This document shows, in pieces, positions 44,746 to 52,466 of a DNA stretch of 52,466 bases (positions within the stretch are counted from its first letter, which is position 1; each line of letters begins with the position of its first letter). Source of the stretch: Darksidea phi (taxonomy: Eukaryota > Ascomycota > Dothideomycetes > Pleosporales > Lentitheciaceae); assembly GCA_030770425.1 (NCBI GenBank), contig JASJFT010000277.1, positions 1-52,466 on the forward strand, given 5' to 3'. A program made the translations under genes and the position numbers. Below the pieces are notes generated by a model. The model was not told the origin of the DNA and did no database searches. It saw only the letters and a list, made by a program, of their open reading frames with translations.

Positions 44746-46643
44746 TGTGTGGACGATGTTGGTGGGAGCAGAATGTATTTTGGGGTTTGAGAGATGGCAG
44801 TGTTCGAGGAGAGGAATCGTTGGGAAGGCATTGGTATTTTATGTCGTACGAAACATGAACAAGGCGCGGTTAGCGCTTACATACAAGTCCCCTCTCTGTT
44901 CCTCTTTGCTGTTACCTACGTCCCATCTCCCCCCATTCGAAGTAGGACTTTATATAGGTTCAAGATGTTAAGGTTCTCCAGCCCGAGTGGCAGATGCGTT
45001 GGCTTCGTAGCTTTGCTGCTGAACCCATCTCCTGGAGTAGATATAGCTTGGTCGTTGAGCGCCACCTCCACGTGTAAGCCATGCGGCTAGCAGCTTGCAC
45101 AGGCCGCACGACACAGAGTAGTGACATCGAATGCTGGGACCTTCGATCTTGACAGCCTGATAGACGTGTCAGCGTAACTGAATTTCCAGTTCGCGGAATC
45201 TACATCTCTCCAGCGAGAGATCAGTACAGTGTCTCGAGGAGCTGCCGACAAGGCTGAAGAAGGGGGTCGCAAAGTAGCGCATGAAGATGGCGCTGCGCAA
45301 ATTCGCAAAGCCGCCACAGGTTGTGTTCACCAGATGGTGGAGCAAATCCGCAGTTGAAACGAGATGAAAGGGTGCAGCCTTAGCCGAGGCGAGACGACCC
45401 CAACTCGCTAGGGAAGCCTGATGGAGCGGATGGGATCCAATTTCGATTCGGGGGATTGAAGAAAGCGGAACGTCGGCCGGGGCTCCTCTGTCGTCGACAG
45501 GATATAGCGGACGAGCAGCCGGGGCACAGGCATCGGACTTTTGGAAACACGGGCGTGTGCGGCGGCGGCTATAGAGATTGCATGTTGGGTGCTTCTCCGT
45601 CTCGACTCTGGCTGCGACGCGGAGGGAGGAATGGCTGGCGTGCCGGTCACGAGAGTCTGGCGGCTGATTCCAGAGAAGCGGATGGATCGTCGTGCGGGAT
45701 GCATGTGCCCTCCACCACGGTCGATGAATCCATCCTCGTCGGCGCGCGCGCGGGGGGTGGAGATCAGGAGAGGAGCATGCTCTTCGCGTGCTGCTGCCGC
45801 GGCTGCAGATGCGAGTGCTGGAGCATGTGAGGGAGGGGAGATGTCCAAAGGCGGGCGCAGGGGTCAAGCGAGCAGGATCAGGCTACCGGGCTGTCGGAGC
45901 AGCTGGGGATGCGCTGCTGCTGGCGGGTTGCGAAAAGGCGCATTCGGTCTGCTCTCTGCGGGCAGTGCGCGTCTGCGCGATGCAGCGGGCGGTGGTTGGA
46001 TTGGAGCCTGGAGCAGTCAAGGTAGCCAGCCCCACGACCGAGGCGGCGTGCTCCAGTCACGCACGTCAGCCATGCTGGCGTGCAGCGAGGCGTCGTCCTT
46101 CACGCGCCTCTCGCTTGCTGCAGCGCCTGGCCATCCCATCGCAGAGCGTGGTATAATACACGTCTGGTCCTCCGCTCGCTGCTCCGTTCACACCACCTCC
46201 CCCGAGTGTCAAGAGGCGCCGGACTGGTTGGCGCTCCCGTCTCGGCCACCACGCCCAGCCCCAGCCCCAGCCCGACGCCAGACACGGCCTTATCACCGCC
46301 GCCACGCAAGCCCGTCCCGCGCTCGCGTCTGCATCGTCCGCGATAAGTCGCAGCCGTCCCCTCGTCCTGCGTCCTGCGTCCTGCCTCCAGCCTCCACTCT
46401 CCCTGCCTTCCACCATCGGGCGCCTGCGAATGCTCCCACCAGCTGCACCCCCCCATATTGCTGTCTGCGGCCTGAAGTCATAGCCCACTCTATCCCGTGC
46501 CCTCGGGTCCCAGCCGCCGACGCAACAGCATGGTCAAAGCGCGTCCGGGCCGCCGCATCAGTCAGCACCCAGTGACAGTCGTCATCGAATAATCACGAGG
46601 CACCACCATCGAGGTGCGAGTCTGCTTGGACTCCACCGACACC
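44746..46643. other. 1.9-kb GC-rich divergent intergenic region
   Basis: Long open frames occur on both strands (for example plus 45541-46575 and minus 45169-45867), but they overlap one another, are rich in Arg, Ser, Ala and Pro, and match no family; high GC content makes stops rare. The last 400 nt are C-rich with CAGCCC repeats (near 46256-46275), typical of a fungal promoter and leader before the rhodopsin-like gene. I see no supported gene. Confidence 0.5.
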
Positions 46644-48326
46644 ATGCTCCTGCAACGCTCCCTTTACAATGCCTCGCCCCCGGAGCGCCGCACCCGCATT
46701 TCCAACAACCCAACCCTGCTCTACAGCTGGTGGTGCACCGTCATGTCCCTGATCATCATCGCATTCCGTCTCGGTGGACGCTACATTCGAAATGAGCGCC
46801 TTTTCCGCGAAGACAAGATCATGGCTCTCAGCATCATTCCCCTCGTGGCTAGGATGGGATGCGTCCATGTCGTCCTCATCTACGGCACCAACAACGTGGA
46901 TATCGACGGCCTGGTCGACCCCATCAAGATCCACCAGCGCGAGATAGGATCCAAACTGGTTCTCGCAGCCCGTATCTTCTACGCTCTGTTGTGAGTCGTG
47001 ACCCATTTTGTGTTACATCTCCGCTCTAACCTGCCATACAGTATCTGGACGGCAAAATTCACCATGTCCGAGTTCCTCAAACGCATGACAGAGCGCTTCT
47101 GGAAGAAGGGCTACGATGTCGGTCTCCGGGCGATCCGCTTCTTCCTGGCCATTACCTTCGTAGGCGTCGTGATCGCGACGTTGGCTGAATGCCGGCCTTT
47201 CCCTCACCACTGGCAGGTCATCCCAGACCCCGGCCCACAGTGCCGTTCAGGCTACGCCCATCTGCTCACCATGGGCCTCGCCGATATCGTCACCGACATG
47301 CTTCTAGTGTGCTTCCCCATCCCCATCATCGTCCGTTCCGGTCTGCCTTTCAAACGAAGAGTGTCGCTTATCACGCTCTTCTCCATGTCCATCATTCTCA
47401 TTGCCATCACTGGAGCTCGAATGCCGCTCGTCATCCACAAGCGTGGGTTGCAGCAGTATCGCACTGTCTTTGCTTCTTCCGAAATCCTCGCCGCCGCCAC
47501 CATCTCCAACGCCATCATCCTCGGTTCATTCTTGCGCGATAGAGGCCCGAAAAAAGCAAAGTACAAGGCCGGCTCGACAGTTGACAGCATGGATCGGCGC
47601 CCTTCGTTACGGCGTCCCACGCTTTCACAACGAGGCAGCGATGAGGACCTCGCTCGCTCACTTGGTTACCGCACCAATCCAGATCTTGAAGACCAGAGGA
47701 CAAGTCTCCCGAGGCCGGCTGAAGTCGCTAACATCAACCTTCTTTCTCCCCATGGACATCAACCTCCGTTCGCGAATAGCCAATGGCAGTTCCCTGGCAG
47801 ACAATCTGGAGTCTCCCAGGAAAGCGGGGACTCTGATACGAAAGCCGGAATCAACGACGATCCCATGCCCAGTCCTCGTGCATTTGGTAGACGCGTTTCA
47901 TTCTTCGATGTCGGCGGCCTTCTGGAGGGCGGACAGAATGCCGTTGATCCCTCACCGACAGATTCGGTTTTCACACAAGATTTCGCACTGCAACCTCGAC
48001 GAACCTCCAGAGCCTCGAGCTCAATGACACCTACCGTACGAGTCCATCCTCCAGCGCGACGCTCCTCCCGGCTTTCTCAACAGTCGGAAGACTACGAAAC
48101 GACTGTGCGACCTAATCAACAGTTACAAGATCTGAGGTCCTTCTTATCCGAGAGCGATGGAACAGCTGTTGAAGGAAGCTCCCATTCGCCGTCTACAGCA
48201 CCAAGCCCGCACACTCTCCCGCCCAGGTCACGAGAACCTCCCCCTTCGTCGATCGAGCGTCGGACGACAACGAACAGCCACTCAAGCGTTCCGTCATTAC
48301 AGGACGCAGGCGGTCTTCTTTCTTAA
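46644..48326 (+). CDS. Fungal rhodopsin-like (Pth11-related) integral membrane protein
   Basis: Multi-pass membrane protein of the large fungal rhodopsin-domain family, some members of which are G-protein-coupled-receptor-like. Exons 46644-46990 and 47042-48326 give 543 residues. The ATG at 46644 (ACCATGC) is preferred to the upstream GTG. Helices are visible at WWCTVMSLIIIAFRLGG, IMALSIIPLVARMG, LVLAARIFYALLFIWTAKF (created by the splice), FFLAITFVGVVIATLAEC, LLTMGLADIVTDMLLVCFPIPIIV, LITLFSMSIILIAITGAR and ATISNAIILGSF. The F-x-x-x-W-x-x-K segment and the D-x-x-x-D-M-x-x-x-x-x-P-I-P-I motif fit the family. The C-terminal 230 residues are a Ser/Pro/Arg-rich cytosolic tail. There is no N-terminal CFEM domain, so it is not a classic Pth11. 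Ligand unknown. Confidence 0.85.
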
Positions 48327-48902
48327 TTCTTTGTACGTGATACCCATGGGTCGGTGACGGCTCTTTTTCGTGCGGCATTTTGGTTTTCCTTTTCCTTTGC
48401 ACGGTATATCCAGGCCATCCTGGCGTCTACGGTTTCACGAGCTATGTGTAACGAGCGATTTGGACTATGCATATTGGGCGCAGATTGGGCTTTGGGGCCG
48501 AAGAGATACCGATGGCCCGAGAGGCCAGCATGTACATGATGTCATGTACGATACTAATCTTTGCATCTCTGCACATGCGGAGGATGATGTCTACAGTGCA
48601 TAATGTCGCACCGGCATATGCAGCCAGTAAATGAAAATGCATCTTCAGAATCGCCTTGACCTTTTTGATGACGGTTGTGCCTTTCCCCCGGAATCTTTAA
48701 ATGAACTGTGCAGCTCGATCGTGACGTCTGATAGGTCTTTGAGGCTGTTCAATAAAGTTTCGTTACGGATCCCGGCCGTTGATCTCCTGCCACTCAACGG
48801 TCCCATGACTCTAGATGTGGTCATAGCTCAAGCCCTCTCCGTCTCCACAATTTACACAAACCCTACAGGGACGACATCTTAAAACTACAATGCAAAGTCG
48901 CA
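48327..48902. other. Intergenic region before the JmjC gene
   Basis: No gene is visible; this is the 3' flank of the rhodopsin-like gene and promoter of the JmjC gene. A palindromic stretch CATGTACATGATGTCATGTAC lies near 48530-48549. Confidence 0.5.
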
Positions 48903-50513
48903 ATGGCAAACGCCGACACACCCACACTTCAAGAAATCATTCAGCTAACCCGCAGCGAACTGACTGTCTTGAAAGATGACGAAATCGAGCAATGCGGCCG
49001 CGCTTGCATGGCTCTCCTACCCTGCGACCCGGATATGTGTCTGAAGATCGCGTACCAGCATTTACATGATGTGCCGTACAAGGAGGTTAAGAGGTGTTGG
49101 CGCAGGTTATATGTTGATGCTGCGCTAAGGCTGGCGCTTGCGGTTCTGGAAAGGCGGAATGCAAGTCGAGAAGGTCGGCATGTAGCGCCAGAGGAGAAAC
49201 AACATAGAGAAGAGAGAGGGGGAGAAGACGAAGAAGATGATTGGATGACCAAATTGGTCAAGATATTGGATATGGCGCTTATACTGACGGGTGCGCCGGG
49301 GAGAGAAGAGCTGGTTGAGCTGTGGTTTTCGGCGTTGGCCGGCGCGCTTGAGAAGGGACAAGTTGAGAGGCCGGCGAAAAGGAGGAAGCTCGATTCCATG
49401 CCTTCTTCCAACCGCCTTCTTTCCTCATCGACAGATACCCCTCAAGTATTTGAAACCTTCCCCTCAACAATCAACACACCACCCATCCTCCTTTACCCAA
49501 TCCCCCGCGTGGCAAACCCCAGCCTTGAAGTCTTTCAAAATAAGATATCGAATATGGACACACAGACACCCGTGGTGATTGAAGGAGCGATTGGACATTG
49601 GCCGGCGCTGCATGCGCGGCCATGGAACAAGCCGGAGTATTTACTGGAGAAGACGCTAGGAGGCAGGAGGCTGGTGCCAGTAGAGATCGGGAGGAGCTAC
49701 ACGGATGAAGGCTGGGGGCAGAAGATTTTGAGCTTTGGAGAATTCATTGCGGGGTACATGGGCTGTAATACGGGTATAATCGGGTCGAACAACCCGAATG
49801 ACGACACAGATGGCAATACGCTGCACAGGAAACAAGAAGAGGACGATCCGCTCCAAGCTGCGAGCGGATCCCCAACCTCGCAACTCAACCCCCCGCAAAC
49901 AGGCTACCTAGCCCAACACGACCTCTTCGCTCAAATTCCCTCCCTCCGCGCCGACATCAGCATCCCAGACTACTGCTACGCCGACCCCTCACCTAACCCC
50001 AACGTCAAACCCGTGCCAAAACTCGAAGAGCCCCTCCTAAACGCCTGGTTTGGACCCGCATCTACAATCTCGCCCCTACATACAGATCCCTACCATAACA
50101 TCCTTGCACAAGTCGTCGGATACAAGTATGTGCGGTTGTATGCGCCATGCGAGACAGGGAAGCTGTACCCAAGAAGTGTGGATGAGAACGGCATCGATAT
50201 GAGCAACACTAGTGAGATAGATTTGGATCTTGCTATGGCCGTGTGGCCGGAGATATCGTGCTGGGAAGATGACAGCGCAGGCGGGAATCGCCAGGATAGG
50301 CAAAGCGGCAAGGTACGCGGCGAGGGCGGCGGGGTCGGTGCCATGAATGAGGAAGACAAGTCATGCTGGGAACAACGCTATGCCGAGTTCAAGGAGGCGA
50401 AGTATCTAGAAGGTGTCCTAGGGCCGGGCGAGTGCTTGTATGTTCCTGTGGGGTGGTGGCATTATGTGAGGAGCCTGACCCCTAGTTTCAGTGTGAGCTT
50501 TTGGTTTAATTGA
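48903..50513 (+). CDS. JmjC/cupin-8 dioxygenase, JMJD5 (KDM8)-like
   Basis: Fe(II)/2-oxoglutarate-dependent oxygenase, single exon, 536 residues. The N-terminal 170 residues are helical and charged with no known domain. The catalytic part begins with VVIEGAIGHWPALHARPWNKPEYL and includes DLFAQIPSLRADISIPDYCY, the iron-binding HTD in STISPLHTDPYHNILAQVVGYK and the distal histidine in LYVPVGWWHYVRSL, close to the C-terminus ending SFWFN. The pattern GPGECLYVPVGWWH is typical of JMJD5 and related protein hydroxylases. Two acidic or glycine-rich loop insertions (around the NDDTDGN and GGNRQDRQ segments) enlarge the domain. Substrate (histone, ribosomal or other protein) cannot be told from sequence. 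Confidence 0.88.
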   Translation: MANADTPTLQEIIQLTRSELTVLKDDEIEQCGRACMALLPCDPDMCLKIAYQHLHDVPYKEVKRCWRRLYVDAALRLALAVLERRNASREGRHVAPEEKQHREERGGEDEEDDWMTKLVKILDMALILTGAPGREELVELWFSALAGALEKGQVERPAKRRKLDSMPSSNRLLSSSTDTPQVFETFPSTINTPPILLYPIPRVANPSLEVFQNKISNMDTQTPVVIEGAIGHWPALHARPWNKPEYLLEKTLGGRRLVPVEIGRSYTDEGWGQKILSFGEFIAGYMGCNTGIIGSNNPNDDTDGNTLHRKQEEDDPLQAASGSPTSQLNPPQTGYLAQHDLFAQIPSLRADISIPDYCYADPSPNPNVKPVPKLEEPLLNAWFGPASTISPLHTDPYHNILAQVVGYKYVRLYAPCETGKLYPRSVDENGIDMSNTSEIDLDLAMAVWPEISCWEDDSAGGNRQDRQSGKVRGEGGGVGAMNEEDKSCWEQRYAEFKEAKYLEGVLGPGECLYVPVGWWHYVRSLTPSFSVSFWFN

Positions 50514-51044
50514 CAATCAGAAATCTACCGAGGCGTGCATACGTGGTTAAAGGGTGTATTTTCAAAACCTAGCTATTCTTGCAATGAGCTCCTAAGGGGT
50601 ACTACTTGGACTCAAAATGATATCCTCCCAGCCAAACGCTACGTTTTAGGGACATGGCGAAGGTTACGGGGATGCGGCACGGAAGGTGGAGTTGACGCTG
50701 ACGCTTACGCGTATCTCGAAGGCCAACAGTCCAAGCACACGAGTCTCGACTCACATAGCGTTGGGTTGCAAGCCCGGCTTCATCATCAAAACATCTTACG
50801 CAATAGCCTCGTCTCTTCCCAGAATTGGTCTTTCGATATAGCGACAGAAAAACACCCCTGTACTTGATTTGCTAGTATACTTTACAAAAGAAATGCTCCA
50901 TACCCGCTAACCAACCCCAAACTCCGTTCGAGTCAAGACTATGTGCATGCCCCAAAAGTTCCATGTCTACATGCCTCAGCGTTATACGCTCCCATGAAAG
51001 AGATGCCATCAAGCGTCCGACATCCCACCGCTCCAAGAAAGCAT
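50514..51044. other. Intergenic 3' region between converging genes
   Basis: The 3' flanks of the JmjC gene and the membrane-protein gene. No feature beyond short frames. Confidence 0.6.
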
Positions 51045-52234
51045 CTAAGAGTGATAGTTCGCCTTAGCCTGGGCCGCAAGCTTGCCAAGAGCAGGTCCCA
51101 TGGCAACAAAGCCGATGACAGCCAAAACATGGATCGCGACGAAGGCCAAACCAGCGAGAATGAAGAAGATCTTGACGTAGAGCTTGAGAAGACGGCGACG
51201 AGCCTCCCAGTTGAAGCTCCTCCATGCATCAAGGAAGCTGATGCTTCCAGTGCCACCGACAGCCTTGGGCACCACCTTGCCATCAAAAGTACGGTCGAAG
51301 GGCACAATGGTGTCCTCCTCCTCGGGAAGAATGGAAGCTTCAACGCGGACCATGGTGACAATGGCGGGAAGGCAGAGGAGCAGGGTGCAGGAGAGGGCGA
51401 TGACAATAACGGCGGCGACGCGGGCGATGAGCGAGGCCCACTCAGCGCCGGTGTAGTCACGGACGTCGTCACTGGAAGTGCGGTCGAGACGGAGGAGCTG
51501 AATAGTGCCCTGGGCGATGTAGAGCGAGACATAGGGCATAGCGGCGTAGACGGCAGCTGGGAGTGCGAGAAGCTTCCAGTTGCTGCGAGCAGGAACGCGC
51601 TGCCAAAACGAGGTGTTGCTGGGCATGGAAACCACCTTGTGTGTCCAGGCGGCGTGTACGTTGGCAGTCAGGGTGCCAGCGAGAGCGTGGACAATGACGA
51701 GGCGGAAGGGCACAAAGGTGGGGATGGCGAGCCCGATCGTGCTTGCGGCGACGTCAAAAGCGACGGCCCAGATGAAGCAGTAGTGGATTCCACGGAAGCG
51801 GGCGAGACGTCCACCTTGAGAGACCAAGTGTTTGATTGTGCCGCGGATCGAGGAGGTGAGCGGCTTCTGGTGAACGAGCGTCGTCGCAGGGGCGGTTTCG
51901 AGGAGACCCTCCTTCTCGTCCTTGGAGGCGGGCTCATCGGGAGTGGAGATGGTGATGGCGACCGAGGGGGTCTCGACCATGCAGAGCGTCGCGACAACGT
52001 ACCTGAGGGTGTATTCGACCTGGTGGCTGTTAGCATTGGGGTTCAGCTTGGTGGCGAAAGGGAAGGGGTCCGACATACAGCCATCATAAAAAGGACCATG
52101 ACGATGAAGCTGCCGGCCAGAACACTGAGGCCCACTTTGGGCATCTCGATCTCGGAGCTCCCCTCCACAGCGCGCTTGAACATCTGCATGCTCGAGGCAT
52201 GCTCGACGCCGCGACGGGCAAGGTGTCCGATCAT
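51045..52234 (-). CDS. Unrecognised fungal multi-pass membrane protein
   Basis: No function recognised. Exons 52234-52079 and 52019-51045 (59-nt intron, GTATGT to ACCAG) give 376 residues. The ATG at 52234 is the first in frame; a GTG lies nine bases upstream. One helix lies at about residues 36-52 (LSVLAGSFIVMVLFMMAV), directly followed by VEYTLRYVVATLCMVE. Further hydrophobic segments are GIHYCFIWAVAFDVAASTIGLAI, WKLLALPAAVYAAMPYVSLYI, LIARVAAVIVIALSCTLLLCLPAI and IFFILAGLAFVAIHVLAVIGFVAM, about five to six in all. A 60-residue polar loop lies between the first and second helices. The layout suggests a fungus-specific integral membrane protein, location unknown. A GTACGT in LRYVV is a possible extra donor but has no fitting acceptor. 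Confidence 0.75.
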
Positions 52235-52366
52235 TTCCCCCACGTGTCACGATAGAAAAGTTGGGTAGATTAAAGAAGGTAACGTGGAAGAGGTGGTATA
52301 TTGGGTCTTGAGAAGTTGTATAGAGTGTAGAAAAGAAAAGAGCGTTGGGGAGAGGAAGCAGGACGG

Positions 52367-52394
52367 CGGGGGGGGGGGGGGGGGTGGGGGGGGT
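52367..52394. repeat. Poly-G tract upstream of the last gene
   Basis: A run of about 18 G, one T, then about 8 G lies in the promoter or leader about 135 nt upstream of the membrane-protein ATG (poly-C on the transcribed sense). It could form a G-quadruplex, or its length could be a sequencing artefact. Confidence 0.85.
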
Positions 52395-52466
52395 TTGAGC
52401 GCGGGAGTGAGGATCCGGACGATCTCGCAGTCCTGTCGACAAACCCATCAGACACCTAGAAATGCA

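Noticed and set aside
45541..46575. 344-codon plus-strand open frame upstream of the rhodopsin-like gene
   Set aside because: Arg/Ser/Ala/Pro-rich, overlaps equally long frames on the other strand, no family resemblance; open by chance in GC-rich promoter DNA.
50943..52268. 441-codon plus-strand open frame opposite the last gene
   Set aside because: Low-complexity Gly/Asp/Glu composition antisense to a hydrophobic membrane protein with a clean intron and ATG on the minus strand.

Overview
This window is nuclear DNA of a filamentous ascomycete (Pezizomycotina), most probably a Dothideomycete. The evidence is gene-dense DNA, many short introns of about 50-100 nt with CTAAC/CTGAC branch sites, an intron-containing tRNA-Glu, fungal-type families (conventional kinesin, SSU1-type sulfite pump, hybrid histidine kinase, fungal rhodopsin-like membrane protein, mucin-like cell-surface protein), and a group of look-alike introns resembling the introner-like elements known from Dothideomycetes. 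The class assignment is inference; no species can be named. The window opens with a 74-nt poly-C run and ends near a poly-G tract, both suspicious for assembly or sequencing artefacts.

Layout. 1-3.5 kb: no convincing gene apart from a doubtful signal-peptide ORF on the minus strand. 3.5-11 kb, plus strand: choline sulfatase, Rad6-type E2 enzyme, kinesin-1 heavy chain. 12.4-16.5 kb, minus: a 1367-residue Ser/Thr-rich single-pass membrane protein with minisatellite repeats. 17.3-18.5 kb, minus: a broken short-chain dehydrogenase gene. 18.9-20.6 kb, plus: mitochondrial Obg-type GTPase. 22.06-22.16 kb, minus: tRNA-Glu(CUC) with intron. 22.9-24.4 kb, plus: histidinol-phosphate aminotransferase. 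26.2-26.6 kb, plus: a small secreted cysteine-containing protein. 26.8-28.1 kb, minus: SSU1-like sulfite exporter. 28.7-29.5 kb, minus: Thg1-like protein. 30.4-33.0 kb, minus: NCL1/TRM4-type tRNA m5C methyltransferase, divergent from ribosomal protein L7 (33.2-34.2 kb, plus). 35.4-38.4 kb, minus: glutamine-dependent NAD+ synthetase. 39.4-43.6 kb, plus: GAF-domain hybrid histidine kinase. 44.0-44.7 kb, minus: DUF1295/steroid-reductase-like membrane protein. 46.6-48.3 kb, plus: rhodopsin-like membrane protein. 48.9-50.5 kb, plus: JmjC/JMJD5-like protein. 51.0-52.2 kb, minus: an unrecognised multi-pass membrane protein.

Most genes are independent housekeeping or cell-surface genes, not a pathway cluster. 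There is no sign of a secondary-metabolite cluster, an intact transposon or a CRISPR array. One functional juxtaposition is visible: a Thg1-like protein, a tRNA methyltransferase and a ribosomal protein lie within 5.5 kb, the last two sharing a 233-bp divergent promoter.

The most interesting signal is in the introns of the NAD+ synthetase gene. Five introns share a block around the branch point (TTTGCTAAT-type core), and the fourth is best explained as a spliceosomal twin intron: removing an inner 51-nt intron creates the outer GTAAG donor and gives a 709-residue protein with the expected family sequence across the junction. Other points are an in-frame stop plus frameshift in the short-chain dehydrogenase, two introns of length divisible by three with no stop, and three degenerate copies of a dispersed repeat in intergenic DNA. 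Exon boundaries were worked out by eye from splice consensus, reading frame and remembered family patterns; no alignment or transcript data were available.
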